Below are positions 38,301 through 53,300 of a DNA stretch of 64,000 nt, piece by piece. Made by a program: the position numbers and the translations under genes. The DNA is from Zonotrichia leucophrys gambelii (lineage: Eukaryota; Chordata; Aves; Passeriformes; Passerellidae): NCBI RefSeq assembly GCF_028769735.1, contig NC_088172.1:56141075-56205074 (forward strand). Reading direction: 5' to 3'. The stretch's first letter is position 1, and each line of letters opens with the position of its first letter. The notes under the pieces are model-generated. The model was not told the DNA's origin, searched no databases, and saw only the letters and a program-made list of their open reading frames with translations.

Positions 38301-41300
38301 ATTGCTCTTACAACATTTGGAAAGACACTTCATCCTCTCATTTCAAATACACTTTGCACTGCTTTTATCTCTAACAAAAGACGTAGTCAGGGGACATATC
38401 ACTTTTAAAATAAAAAATAGCATTTAATTCCTCTATCTTAATTTTAATTTCAGTATTAAAACGACAATTGATTGACCACTACATAACATGAAAAGATGAA
38501 ATATATTTATTAAAACTAGAGTAATGAATGTTGAGGTCTGGAGACAAGCAAGACCAAAAACCTCAAAATCCTGAAGTGTCATACCTAGAAAACAACAAGC
38601 AGCACTTCAGAGAGAGAGGAAACCAATTAAATTGGAGACTCAGAAAAAAACAGTGTCTGACATAGGACAAAACACACCCTGTATGATTTATGTAACTTCT
38701 GACTGATGTGAGGTACATGCTCTATTCTGTTGGGGAAAATCAAGCAGGACAAACCCCACTGCTTTAACATTCTTCATTTGTGTGCTCTGTTCTCTATCGC
38801 CCATTTCCTGAACACATCTGAGGTTATCCTACTGTCAAATATCAAACCTAAATCCACTGTCTTTAGTCTAGACTGACCCAAGTTTCCATATTGGTCTGGG
38901 TTCAAAAATAGAGCTGTGATTATATATTGGCACACAATTAACACCCCCCAAAGTCCAAGACTCAAATGAATTTCCTGTGATGTGTTTCAAAGCAGGTGTG
39001 GATGTGGTCTCCGTCCAAATAAAGCGCTCAACCTTTTCTGAAGACAAAAAATTGCTCCCACAATTGTAATAAGAAAGATTAGTCCAGTAAGCAGTACAAT
39101 TATAGATAAAACACTCTGTACAGGATATTCAGGTTATTTACCTGGCATTGCTAGCGAGTAATCAACTGTATCTGTGACTGAATGGAAAAGCTGGGCCTGA
39201 GAAGCCTTCTTGAGCTGGTAAAGGAAGCCTGCCAATGCCGTCAGGTTTAACTTGTCAGCAGCATCTTCAAAAAGCCTATAGGTAAAGAACAGAATCTAAC
39301 TGAAAAATTCATTAGATGCAGACTTAAATGTGCATGTAAGAGGAAAACTCCTTTCTGTTTGTGGCTTCTATATGTTGGCTTTCGTGACACATTGGTTATT
39401 GGGGGCTTTTTAATTTATACAATGCTGCAGCAAGACTTTGATCTAGAAGCTTTATTAATTGAAGGGTGGAAAGGAGGTTGCTGTGGAATCAACCAGAACC
39501 CTTTAAAGATTCACTACAGTGCTAAAACAGAAAGTCACTTTTTCCAGTTACCATATGAACCAGTATTTAAAATACCAGTTGAAACATGCCCAGTCCTCAC
39601 AACACATATCATCATAGCTTCACTAACTTTAGAGTTACACCAGTGTGCTCCATCTGAAGTTACCAACCCCAACCTGAAAAATAAATTAATTCAAGCCTTA
39701 AACCTAAGATTACCGTACCTGAATTGCTAGTTTGGAATATTTTGCTGAATTTGGCTGGGGTAGAGTTAATTTTTTTAACAGAGGCAAGTATGTGGCTATG
39801 TTTTGACTAACATTGACAAATACAAGCAAGAGTTGTTATTTTCAGCTGCAATGGGCTCCTAGGATTTAACAGTTAAAATCTGTACACATACAACAATAAG
39901 TGTGGTTACACTGGAGGGAAGATCCACAGAGATTACAGTGAAATTTCATATGGTGCATCCAGAAATTGACAAAAATATGATTCTCTGTTATTGCTTTTCA
40001 TGAAAAACTTTTCTGCAGTCCTAAGAAACAAGGGATTAAATCCTAACAAACATTTGCATTTAAGTAAAAGGGTAAAATGAAACCAGCATCATTAAAATGA
40101 GACAGTATTGCTATTCTCTAATCCTCAGACCCAAGTTGTACTGTAAGCTTCCTAAATAAAAGATTTTTTTTTTGCCCAGAGTCAAATTTCTACAAGCAGT
40201 TTATGCAGTACTTTTGGCTCTGAATTTACACATAACATCTTCCTATGGGCAGAGATCAAGATGAAAAATATCAGTTGAATCAAAAAGGTAATTGCAAGGA
40301 AGCAAACCAGGAATTTTTCAGCTGTAACCTGGGCTGCTTAAAATATAGCAGAAATAATATCAGTTGGCAGGCCATGATGAAAGGACATTTCAGACAGCCA
40401 TTCTGTGACCATACTTGGCTCCCTTGCTCCTCTGGACACACTGGGGAAGCCTGACAAAGCGTCCATGCAGCCCAGGCAGAAGCAGCTGCTTTCTGACTAA
40501 CACTGGTCTTGTCAATCAGTCCCTTGCTGTCAGGACAAGACACCCCTTTACTCTGCTTAACTGAACACAACATATCAATTTACATGCAAGAAAGAAATCC
40601 ACCACTCTTGGATGCATTTGATTTGACTGGCATATTCACTGCTGTGCACAGACACACTCAGCTCAGTACTTGCAGGCAGTGCAGAGATGAAAAAACCCCA
40701 GGTCTGTTAGAAACTGCTGGTTGTGACAAACACTCAGCTTTTTTGTGAAATTGAACTGAAGCAAGTGGCTGAAACGAACAAAGATCAGGCCCACTGCAGC
40801 ACAGAAAGGGCCATTTTGGTACTGCTTTGGGAACAAGGATTCTGGCTGCTGACAGCAGTGCTTTTACCTGTCAGCCTGAGTGGAGAGCGTGAGAACAGCC
40901 TTGGCAGCACTGGTACCACACAGCAGACTGCCTCCACGGAAGTCAAAAGCTCTGCCCTTACTGCTGTCCTTGATGAGATCCTGGATGGAAACTGGCTGAA
41001 TGACAGGGTGGCTGCTCAGGGTGGTCTCTTGCTCGGGGGTCAGTGCCTGAGGAGCCTCCCCAGGCTCAGAGTCTGGGTGCTGCCCTCCGGGCGCTTGCTG
41101 GGACTGGGTGATGGTAAGGGAGGGCTGGGCAGCACCATCACTGAAGTGGGTGTGCTCCAGCGTGCTGATGTACTCACACACCCTGGGAACACACAAGAGA
41201 AGCAAAAAATTAATAAACACCCCCAAACAACTTCTGCACTAAAACTCCAAATATAACACCCCAAAACAACTCCTCCCTGCACTAATCACAGGACATTTCC

Positions 41301-44300
41301 CTCAAACCATAAACAGATGCTTTCTAACTCTCAAACAACACAGAGATAACCTTTCTTCTTACACATAGATAACCTTTCTTCTTTGGCCTCCCATGTGCCT
41401 AGATAGCAAATAGTTTGGTGGAAGTGCCTAAAAAGTCCATTAGGTTCCAGGGTCTGCCGCAGTCTTCTGGTAACTTTGAAGCTTCTAAGCATTTTGTCCC
41501 TGTGTAGTGGTGGAAAACAGCACCATCTTTTCTTTTAGAGATATTGACAGTTAATTCACTTTGACACTGTTTATACAGAACATCCAGAGACTGCAAAGCC
41601 CTTTCTCAGTCCCTTACTTTCAGGCAACATGGCCTGAATTCTGGCTATTTTGGGAAAGCTGGTGAGTACCTGAATACATGAGGCCAACAGTCCTGATTAT
41701 GGCTTCCCATCTCCAGACCCACATTAAGGACTGCATCCATACACAAAAGATGAGCAGTGTGCAGGCAGACTCCCTGCACTTTCCCCATCTGCTCCAGTTT
41801 CTGCTCCACTTTCTGTTTCACTGTAGCATAAAAAAATAAATAAAATTAGCTTATTCAGCTTTTAAACAAACACTGGTTTGTATACAGGGTGATGATATCT
41901 ATAAAAGAACATGAATTTTAGGCAAAAAAAACCCAACCAAATCAGAGAAATCCATTTCTTCCTAATAAACCTAAGGTAGCTTTAAAACTAAAATCCTTTT
42001 TGACTGAGCCTATATTCATGAAGAAAAGTATGAAAAAGTGAAAATCAATGCTAGATTGACACCCTCCACCCCCAAATTCACATCCTGTTGCCCACAGAAC
42101 AGTTGCAGATTGCCAGTGATATTTCTCTTCAGAGATGGCTGACTGGGTATTTATTTTTACCAAAATCTCCTTTGGTATGGAAAAAAAATAGCATTTGTGG
42201 ATTTCTATGTATTTCCATACAAAAAAAAATTCACCAAAAAGCTCTTGCCAAAGTAAAACTAATCTTTATCTGAACTACAACCATTTGGTTCTATTTATAT
42301 TTTCTGAGAACCCCTGAAAAGCTTCGTTTTCATGCTGCATTGGAATGGAAACAAGTTTTGAAGCTTTGCAGGCTTTCACAGAACAGATCTGTTTGCCCCT
42401 GGCCACTGCTGCTGCTTCCTCTTTGATTCAGCATAGTCTGGCCAACTCACTTCAGCCACGTCCAGCAGAGCAGTCAAAAGCTTGTTTAAGCTCAGGCCTT
42501 TTCAGTTTTGTTTTCTCTACCAAAACACCAAATTTAAGTACCAAGCAAAGTCTTTTGTGCAACACTGTCATTTGTTATGGGCTTCTTGCCATTAGAAATT
42601 AGACATAAACAGAGAAGTTTTGTGTACTTCTTCAAATAGTCACTGGAGACAACCACTGGGTTTGAAATGGTGGTACAGAGATGCAGAACTTTTTATATGC
42701 TAAAAAGGCACCATTTTTTTTTTCCATTTTAATCTAACATGATTCAGAAACAGTTTTAAATATCTGAAGATGACAACAAAGATAATCAAGGATACATAAA
42801 CCACAGAGGGAGAGCGATGCAAACTCAGTTTATATTACCACCCAACACACAAAAATCCCCAAATAACTGTTTCTCTGATGCTCTCTGGTTGCACTAGCAT
42901 CACAAGGTTTAAAAAGCACATTGAAAAATGCTGCTGGCTTATGCATTGTTCCACTGATATAAGTTCCATATAGAACATAATTAGTGGGACATAATGTTAA
43001 GAACTTAGGACAGCAGGCATGTACTGAAGACACACATCCTATGTGCCTGCAAGCAAGTGGTGTACAGCAGAACGACAGAGGGAAATGCCACTTATGTGCG
43101 GCAAAGTGCTTTCCACTTGCAGCTTCACAGGCAATGTAAGATGAGGTAGGTAATTCAATCATGTAGTTACCTTGAGCTATAGCATCACTGGGTTCTTGGA
43201 TTTCTTTTTCTTCTTTCTCTTCCTGGACACAGGAGGCCGCAGACATTTGGGCAAGAGCAGATGCACAGTTGGCAGCAACTCCTGTAAAGCAATAACACAA
43301 TTACTCTATGGCAAACATTTCCTCCCCAGTCCCATACAACCTCAACAAGAAGTAGGGTCAAGAAAAGTTGGCTAGATATGCTTATACTGTAGGGCACTTG
43401 ATGCGTATTGCAGCCATCCATGTTCCTATTCAAAAGTGGAGCAGGATGCCGCATTTCCTTCTCCCACATTCCTTCAAGGAAAGTTACCATCCCATTCTAT
43501 GAATCTGCCAAGACATCCCCCATGCAGCCTTACCTAGAGCACAGCTCAGCCGGGCTGCCCTCCTTAGTCCATCCAGGCTCACGCAGATGGAGTCCTTCTC
43601 CTTCTGGTTCTGCTCTTTGGCTCCTTCTGCTCCCAAGATGAAGGCCAGCCCCTTGGAGCTGCCTGCCATGCGGCCAGTCAGCGGGGTGGACAAAGTGTCA
43701 ATCAGGTTCTTCCAACAGCCAATTAAAATGTATCGGGCAAAAGCAATTCCTAAAGTAGAAAAAACATGAATACTATCACTACAAGAAAATGGCACAACAG
43801 AAGCTTTATCATTAGTGGTAAAAAGCCAAGTCACATTTGTTCCCTACAGGCTGAACTGCCAATTCACATGTACCATGTACTGATATACTTTCTTTTTAAA
43901 CTGTTATTCTACACTATTTATCTGCATATGCTTTTTGAACATAACAACCCACTGCTGGATAACACACTTGTACTTTTATTACAGTCTTAGTACCTGCAAC
44001 AACAGAATCATCTGTCTTCCGGTTCTGGGAAAGAGGAGATTGAGCTGAAGCAGATGCCATCAATTGGCCACCGATTGCACTGCTGCCCAAGCCATCGATG
44101 TCTGCCAGAATATTAAAAAACATCAGATTACTGTTTGCCACACAGATGGCATGAGGAAAGCATGTCTTACTGGCTCTGTGTTCAACTAAGTACTAGCTGA
44201 CTTCTCAGGTGTGATTTTTTTGTTACTCTTTTTGGCAGCCTTCTAAAGCCTTGGTATAAACATGAGCTGTGCAACCTTAGGCTTTGCCAAGTATAACCAA

Positions 44301-47300
44301 TGTTTTGTTGAACAGGGGAGACATCCCACTCTCACAAGCTGCTCTCCTCCCTCTTCCAAGTACACAATGAACAGAACTTCCAGTAGAGATTTCAAGGTAT
44401 TACAGTTCAGAACTTACCACACACTTAAATCTCTGCATTTCTTAGTATAATATTTCAAATCTTGCTAAGTCCTGTATTTAGATGTTTTCAGACCTCAGTC
44501 TGAGTTCTCAAGATGCACTGGGATCCTATTTCCTAAATGTGATTTTTAGTAGATCTGTGTATGCTCAATCTCAACAAAAGAAATACAACCCTTTCTCCCA
44601 CACAACTAAAGAGCCATTTCTCACAGAGAATTTAATGTTAGGGACACCAGGTTGATTTCCTTTCTAACAAGCCCCATCTCCACATCTGCGTAGCATTTTT
44701 TCTACATGTTTCTTCCCTCTTATCAGCTCAGTAGTTAAAAGCAACACTAAGCTCAATACAACAAGCAAAAAACTTTCAGAGCAGTGGCCTTTGATCACCA
44801 CTTACTGGCTCAGCTGAAGCCATTGTTTTCCCTGCATACACTATTTTAATTACAGACACATTAAAGCAGACAGTGCATTTTATATCAATACAGTATCATA
44901 CCCATCCCGCTGTCTTTCAACTGATACAATTTGATTTTTTTCCCCTCAAATGAAGCTAAAGATTGTTTCTAAGCACTTGTGCTCCAGGTTTTCAGCTTCT
45001 CTCTAGTGCCATTTGGCATATCCCTGGCATAGCTCAAGCCTGAACCAAGGGGAGTCTAATCTGGGGAAGGCTTCCAGGATCAGATGCCACTATTTATATT
45101 TGTACTGCACCGCAGGCATACTCAAATGGCTTTGCTGTGACATCAAAAAACAGTTTATCATTAACAAGTATCAACTCTACCAGAATTTAAGGTAACAGAA
45201 ATAAGAGATGTTTTGGTTCAGTGAAAAAAACTACTCTCCCTGTCTCCCAGGGACAGTTTTGATTTTTTTTTTTTAAACCTATGCTTCAGAACCACTCTGA
45301 TGAGCCAAACCAAACACTTAAATACCTGCCACAGCTAGGTCTGGCTCCTTCTCAACTGATAAATCCACGAGACACCACATATTGCATGATGACACGCTGT
45401 TCTGTATATAATGCAGTAAAGCAGTGCTGTAGCTTGTCATTGTAGCTTGTTTTAGACACATTTGGAAGTTAGTCTTGCCACCATAATGTTGTACTGACCT
45501 GTCAGCATGCTGATAAGTGGAAGGCTGTGCTCCTCAGGGCTTCCCCAGTATCCAGCTTCCCCTAGCATGTTCCTTTCTAGTACCTGGTGGTACAGCTCTT
45601 CAACCCACGCCTGGGAAAATACCATCAACACTCCACTGGACTGGACCTGCTTCATGAACTCCTTCTGCAGAGAACCATAAAAGCCAAATGTAAGACATCA
45701 GTGTAAGCCCTACAGCATCAGCCCCCAGATCTACTTCTGAGTAAGGGATTGCAGAAGTAGAAATTAAGTTATGAAAATAATTAACTGAGGACTGCAATCT
45801 TAGAATTGTTAAGATTGGAAAATATCTTTAAGATCATCAAGTCCAACTGTCAGCACAGCACCATCACCACATTCACCATTTTAAACCATGCCCTGAAGTG
45901 CCATACCCACACGTTTTTGAATGCTTCCAGGGGCAGTCTGTTCTTCTTCCTTACACACCCGTCCATGAAAAGAAATTTCCTGGTATCTAATCTAAACCTT
46001 CCCTGGCACAACTTGGGATCATTTCCTCTAGTCCTGTCGCTTGTTACCTGGGAGAAGAGTTCTACCCTCACCTCACTACACCCTCCTTCAGGGAGTTGTA
46101 GACAATGAGAAGCACTCCTCTGAACCTCCTTTCCTCCAGGCTAAACAAAGTGGCAGCTTCCTCAGCCACTCCTCATAGGATGTGGTCTCTAGACCCTTGA
46201 CGAGCTTTGCTGCCCTTCTCTGGACTCTCTCCAGGACCTCAATGTCCTTCTAGTACTGGGAGTCCAAGACTGAACACAGGAATTGAGGTGCAGCCTCACC
46301 AGTAGAAGGACAATCCCTGCCCTGGTCCTGCTGGCCACACTATTCCTGATACAGGCCCAGGATGCCACCGGCCTCCTTGGCCACCTGAGCCCACACTGGC
46401 TCATGTTCAGTTGGCTCATAAACACTCCCAGGTCTTTTTCCCCCAGGCAGCTTCCCAGCCACTCTGCCCCAGCCTGTAGTGCCACACTGGGGTCTTGTGA
46501 CCCACGGGCAGGATCTGACACTTTGACCCTCATACAAGTCGCCAGACCCCACCAGCCCAGCCTGTCCAGATCCTTCTGTGTCTGTCTCTGCAGTGGAGAA
46601 TGACATGAACATGAGCAGCTCTCCCTTCTCCTACTGCAGTTAATGCAAGAGGCAAATCAGAATGACAGTTTTTGCACAGTGACAATGGGACATGCTGATC
46701 TATCACTATTTCCACGAGGTGGGAGTAGGATCTCAAGTCCAATTAAAAGAAGTTCTAGCACCTAACGAGGCCTGGCCAACAACTGGGCCTTTCTGCATTG
46801 AACAGTCATCACAGATGAACTGGTCTCCAATTACTTGTCAGAATGATCTCTAAGAATACTTTGGTCATGCTCAGGCCTGTTGTGCACACTGAATCCTCTA
46901 GAGAATGTCATGAATCACAGATCTGCACCTGATCTGCTGCAGAACACACCAGAACTAAGGATGATGTTAAACTCCATTTGGTTTAGAGATTTATATAGAT
47001 TATAAATTCCCATACACTGGAAGTTCAGCAATAATTATACATTTTGACACCTTTTTTATTTTTTACATATATTTCATATATAAACTAATTTTTTTTGGTT
47101 TTTCAGAAAACTGAAAAAATGTCTCTTGGGCAACTATGTTGAAAAACATGGATCCATGTTTTCAAAGTTAGAAGGAAGCAAGAAGTGGAGGAATTCCAGG
47201 TGTAACAAAAATTATAATTTCACATTACTAAGACCTACTTATTTTTTACTTTAACTTCTCATGTCTTCATCTACAGAAATTCAAATTAAGTATTTGGCAA

Positions 47301-50300
47301 AAAAAAACCAGTTGCAAGATAAACATATGTTCATGCACATTGTCAAGAGACAATACTTGCCATATCACATGATGCTAATCTATTCTGAAAATAGCTTAAC
47401 CATCAAAATGACAGCAACCTTAATGACAATCAGTAAGCAGCATTCCTTCCCACCAAATCACAGAGTAATTCAGATGCACGACAGTTATCATGCAAGATTC
47501 ATAAGCAGCTTGGAGAACGCTTCATTTGCAATTACTATTTCTCCACTTAGCAAGCAGCCTGAAGGTTTTATGTGTGGGCTGGTTTATGTGAAAGGAAGCA
47601 AAATAAATTTTCATTTTTTAAAAACAATGATCCCATATTCTCCAACTCACCAGCAACACGGGGGCTTGGGCAGGCTTCTTCCTGTAGTAATCTGAGTTTG
47701 CCAATTTTAGGTTGAGCAGCAAAGTGTAATGTGATACCACGTAGAGACTGTCTGCATTCATCAGAGTCTGGAAGTTGAAATTTAGGTTTCCCTCAAATCC
47801 TGGTGAGTGCATCATACCTAACAAAAACACCACGTGAGCTCTCATATTTTAAACAGATTTTTCCTGGAAAAAAAATCAGAAACTATCCCTAGCAGCAACA
47901 GATTGCTAGAATAGTTAATGAATCATCAGTAGAAATTGCTCTACTAAACATACTAGAGTAGGGAATAGAAAAATAAGTAGCTCATCTAGAATGCAAGACA
48001 AACTGAACACTCCAGTCACAGTCCAGCAAAACAACGTGCTAAATTTGAAATAAGCAAGGAGCACCAGCATTTACTGGGATGACTCTCATGTATAAAGCAA
48101 AGGGCAGGATACATTGCAATGCTAACTGGAAAAGTGAGGTGGAAAGGAGCAGACCCAAAGCCTGTGTACTTAAATGAAAATACACTGCACCAAATAGTGC
48201 TAATGAGATTGACAGCCCTTTTAGCCCCTCAGTAAACCCATTCTAGTAAAGTCATTTTCTGGATGGGGACTGGAGTGCTCCACACCTTACAAGATCAGTC
48301 CGTAATCATCATTCTCTCCATGGCCTAGAGGTATGTGGACAAATATCTGGGGCCAAGCTGGCTGGAACTAGTTACAACTCCAAGCCCTATTTATTTCATA
48401 CAAGGCCTACTTTCTAAATGGCTGAGCACTTGCACTTCTGTCAGACCCAGAAACCACCAGAAAGGACTCACTGGTCCTGAAACAATATTTGTATGAAGCC
48501 TACAACCATGCTCAATGGCACAATCCCTTCTTCCCATGGATGTCAAATCGCTGACCTACTGGTAGAAAAATAACAATCAAGTATGAGCAATACCTAATTG
48601 AATCCCCATGATCTGTAGTCTGAACCATGAAAAAACCAGAAATACCAGATCCACCCACATAACTCACAGTATTTCATGGTTTTCACATCAACTGTGAAAT
48701 CCATTCATATAATGTCAATTAGGGAAGATTAAGAAGTCAGCTTTACCCTAAAGGAATGTTTGAAATGGAACAAAAACCAGCTTCCAAGGTTAGTTACATG
48801 ATGAAGCAAAGCTGTGTCATTTGTTAACGGCTGCAGTGGTTTACTGTGAATATATTCCTCCCACCATAAAGCTCATACCTCTTCTTAGACAAAATACAAC
48901 AAACCATTAACAGTAAAAAAAAAAAAATCCACACACAGAAAAGAAGCAAATGTTTTTCTTGCCTCGTGAGGGTTTGAAAGCTCTGTGCTGCTGCCTTCTC
49001 GGACTTTCCACTGTCGTCACTTTGGGGGCGTGGATAAGGTGAGTAACTGTTTGAGGGTGGATTTAGAAAGAGAGTAACTGTTCCAGGGTGGGTCTAAAAA
49101 ATGAATATCTGTTCAAGGGAGCAACCTTTGTGGAAGAAGGGTGATAGGGCTGGCCACAAACCACACCCACACAGGCTGGCATTGCTTGAGGTAGATTTCT
49201 CATGGTGAATGTCAACAGAATGTCAACTTTACCTAGTACCAAAACTGCAACCATGTGCTTGAAAGTACCCTGCCAGTAGTTCTAGTGATTTCTTCATCAC
49301 TGAAAACAAAGATGCATCTTAACACTCTATCAGATGGAGGATCATGGTATTGATGTAGATATCTCACACTGGCTTTTTGTCTTATCTCTCTTAAATATGT
49401 ACCTAGGGGACTAGAATCTGCTAGAGTAATAAAAACCTCAAGGCAGAGGCGTATGTAAAAGTAAAAAAAAAAAAAACCAAAAAAACAAAAAACAAAAAAC
49501 CCCAACAACAAAAAATCCCAACCAAACAAAAAAGCCCACTTTATTTTGCATCAAAATGTTTAAAAAAATGTGCAACCTCCTATACAAGATTACAATTAAA
49601 AAGGAAGGTGTAGAAGTGCACAGAAAAGCTGATAATCTGCTGAGGGCATGTATTTGAGCACTAAAAAGCGTTGGGGAAAAATATGTTCCTTAACTTCCTC
49701 TAAAATATGGGAAAACAAACAACTGCATTTGTGAGATGCTGAGATCACAGAAACAGAAGATAAGATTACACCTACCAGCATGAAAACCTTCTCTCTAAAA
49801 AGTATGGAATCAAAACTCTAGATGGGCTAACTTACTCCTAAGTTTAGAGTTAACCAACTTAATTGCAAATTTTAATTTCACTACAACTCTGTTTAGCTGA
49901 CCACATCTTTTTCATGCTTATCTCAGCAGTGCTTAAATTCTTACCTCCATTCATTGCCTTTCAATCCTATGAAAACATGCTAATTTTGAAATGCTATCTA
50001 TATAAGGACCTGGCTTGAAGGAAAAAATACTGAATTGTATTATTCTTCCAAAGTTTAAGAAAAATTGAGAAATGAAACAAAGCAGTTAAATAAGGTCTCC
50101 CAGAAACACAAAAATACTGCTTCTGTACTGACTGGTCTCAGAATTGCATCTATGTCTTTTCTCAACTCAGATCTTAACCAACTCTCAAATTACTCCATGT
50201 ATTTTTCAAGAATTATACATGAATAAATGTTGTATATACATGAATAAATGTTGTATATCTTGAATGGGATCAATCCCTCTAGCTTCATCATCTAATCAGT

Positions 50301-53300
50301 GCCTTGACCAGCTGGTGCTAATCAAGGACTCCTGAAGTAAGGCCCTACACATTGTTCAGAGAGGCAGATCAAACTGGTGTCTCAGAAGCTCTCCAGGGGA
50401 CTTCTCACCCCCTGACATTTGATTCAAATTTCCTAAGTCTCTCTCTCTAGAGGTTTTCAAACTCATGGCTCTCTCACCTACACAGGAGCACAAGTTCTCA
50501 CCTCGGGAGGACTGATAGACATTTGCTTAAGATCTGAGGTCCAAGTTAAGGGACTGTTTCAGCTGAAATGAGTCTCATTCCAGGTGTCCAACTGAAACAG
50601 GAATTGCCCAGATCTTACGAAAGCATAAAAGTACAACCCTGCAACAGCCACAGTTTCATGAAAACTCCAGGACACCTCTTCCAGGCTGTCTTAATACAGT
50701 GACTTGCAACTCCATTCTTCCACGATTCCTTACTGAATGGTGTCTTTTACAAGTACTTCACAAAATCCATCTGGAAACGTGGTGTACATTTTTAAAGTAC
50801 AGATTTAGCCACACGGTGGCTTTCTTAGAAAAGTGAATGGTCTCTCTCAATAATCTAAGTCCAAGACTAGGTATCTTTTTTAAGATATACAAACCACAAA
50901 CAATGGATTTAATGCAAAAATTGAGTTATATTCTTCCACTTTTGTCACTGTATTACTTGTACTGAATGCCAAGAAAAGCTGTGTTTAGCCTTAAAATCTA
51001 GAATTCTACTAGGTCCACATCTTCTAAAGCTTTAAAAGCACTCTATAAAGACTTTACAGACAAAAGGGAAAAGAAGTGGCATACTCATTCATGCACAAGG
51101 AAACAGGTGCACAAAGGTATGAACTAGAGATCTAGCACTGGTCTTTCATCATAACCTCAAGATTACTATTTTCCAGGAAAAAAGAAATACCTGTGACAGA
51201 AAGGGTGCTCTTGAGCCCCTCAATTAGGAAAGTAATGCACATTAGTGCCCCTTTTAAAGTATTTCCTTTCTGTGATATAAAATAGCCAATGTTTCTTAAG
51301 AATACCATTTATGATCTTCCTGAGTTAAGGTTTACTTGGGTAGCATTTAAACAGAATATCAAGAATATCATCTTATTCACCCAGCTTCATATCTAAATTA
51401 TGCTGTATGATGATGGGAAGAGTCCTCCCTTCTGACTCTACATGAGTTTAATGTGTGTGAGAGCATAAATGAATGAAGCAATGATTAGGAGACGAGCAAT
51501 AGGAAAGGCAAATGCAGTAAAGTAAGTTAAATAAACAGACATATTTTAGCAAACGTTTTCATTTTGGCCACTGTCAGAAAAGCAAAATCCTTCTAAAAAT
51601 ATATATTTACACACATTTTAAATATGCTATCAACAGGACAAACTAGACTTTGCATGACTTTTTTTGTTTGTTTGACAGGTTGAGATCCCAACTGTTCTAA
51701 TCATTAAAGAACAGAAGATAGGCGGATCTTAATTTTTGTCTTGGTCTGGGCTTTGAGCTTTGCACTTCCTGTCATATTAGACAGCAGCATTATGAAAAAC
51801 AAAAGAGTGGAGACAAACTCCGCTCTTTCTCTATCCTTCCTAGAGCTTACTGCTGCAGAATTGTTACTACCCTCTTTGTGAGGCTGGCATTACTAATAAT
51901 AACAGTGCAGTGATGTACTAAGCTACTTATACATTGCAAACAGGTGATGGGACATCCCACACCCCTCTCATGCTAAGGTGCAACCCTGACCTCTCTTTAG
52001 TGACACCATGTGCAAAGCTTCTCAACAGAGCTTCACAAACCTGCAAAGAGGTATCTTGCTACAACAAACTCCATTTCTTTATTGATTCACGACATAATCC
52101 AGAGCCTGTTAAGAGTCAATGGATTTACCTCCCTTTGGATCACTGCCTGCATACTCAATTTGCTTTGCCTTAAGTGAAGTATGTTCCTGTGGAGGAATGT
52201 ATGGTGTAAAGCCCAAACCTCCTCATTCTGGGTATGTTCTCTGAAGATGAAATCCTACAAGGGTATCTGTGTACAGTGCAGTCAGAGTGTGCATGCTAGT
52301 TAGACAGTAAATATTTGCTTGCAAACCTGAGCAGAATGTTGACGAGAAGCTCTGCAGTGCTCCATCCACTTCTTCTATGCTGGGCAGAGCTATAAGCCTA
52401 GGAAGAAGTGCTTCAAGTGACTGGATGAAGAGCCGTGCACTGTGCTGGTCTGCTTCTTGGCTCTTCAGCAGCTTCAGAGAGAGAGCAGCAGTGCGCAAGG
52501 ACCTGTGACCCGGGCAATCCCGCGGGGTCTGCTCCTCATCAGCCAGGGAGCAATTGTCAGAGCCTATGTCTGAGACATCAGACCTGCCCGAATCCTTTTC
52601 TGCTGCCATGGAATACTGGTCACATGAATCAAACTCAGTCCTAGAAAGGTCCTGGTCATCTACACTGAAGTTACTTTCACTGTATCTGGATCCATAGGAC
52701 CGGGTCTTGCAATCAACTGATAAAAAGTTAGTTATATCTGGATAGACTATGGTGTGGCTTCTTTGAACAACATCTGGCTGGTCAATGGTTTCTGACTCTG
52801 GTTCTCTATAGTGAATCTCTTTGCTTTCATGTCCAGCTGGAGATGGCAGGGAGTTTTTTGGATTTTCTGGATTATCCTCTGGAGTTGTTTGTCCCATATC
52901 CCCTTCCAAAGTAGTCTGACCAGTGTCTGTGGTAACGCTAATGCTGATATCAGGACTCTTCTCATTTCCTGATTCCCAGGCAGGGTTTTCTGAGGACAGG
53001 ATGCGTCTCTGCCACCTGAAGTCAGCATCATTGATCTCCATGGAGTCCCTGCTTGTCTCGGTCCCATCCTTCAATTCTTCCAAGCGCAGGAGCAGCAGCT
53101 GGATCTGCTCTTCACTAAGACCCCTCCCTTGGCTCAGCTCATCTAATGCTCCAAGCAGGGCAAAGACACAGGACACTGAAGCATAGCACGCTTCAATACC
53201 GCCTTTGATGCACGCTTCTGTCATCCCATCCATGATACTACAATCAACACAGAGATTATTTAAGTGATGAATGCAACATGCATGGTGAGCATGTCACCGT

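Larger units (their letters stand above)
41183..43993 (-). other. Introns between w10 and w14
   Basis: Introns of 487 (w13-w14), 1350 (w12-w13), 252 (w11-w12) and 244 bp (w10-w11). No recognisable repeat family. A T/A-rich run near 42712-42730. Confidence 0.65.
47818..52326 (-). other. Intron w7-w8 (4.5 kb, second largest)
   Basis: Mostly unique A/T-rich sequence. It holds the 31-bp minisatellite, the A-rich tract and a 21-bp duplication listed separately. No coding sequence recognised. Confidence 0.65.

Noticed and set aside
40723..41256. 177-codon plus-strand ORF
   Set aside because: Antisense to exon w14, whose minus-strand frame is phase-compatible with its neighbours; this ORF exists because the exon is GC-rich.
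43484..43834. 116-codon minus-strand ORF as a separate gene
   Set aside because: It is exon w11 read with flanking intron.
46189..46612. Overlapping ORFs on both strands of 90-114 codons
   Set aside because: They fall entirely in the CR1 fragment.
52223..53233. Long minus-strand ORF as a stand-alone single-exon gene
   Set aside because: It is exon w7 plus intron read-through at the 3' side; the splice donor at 52326 and continuity with w8 fix the boundary.
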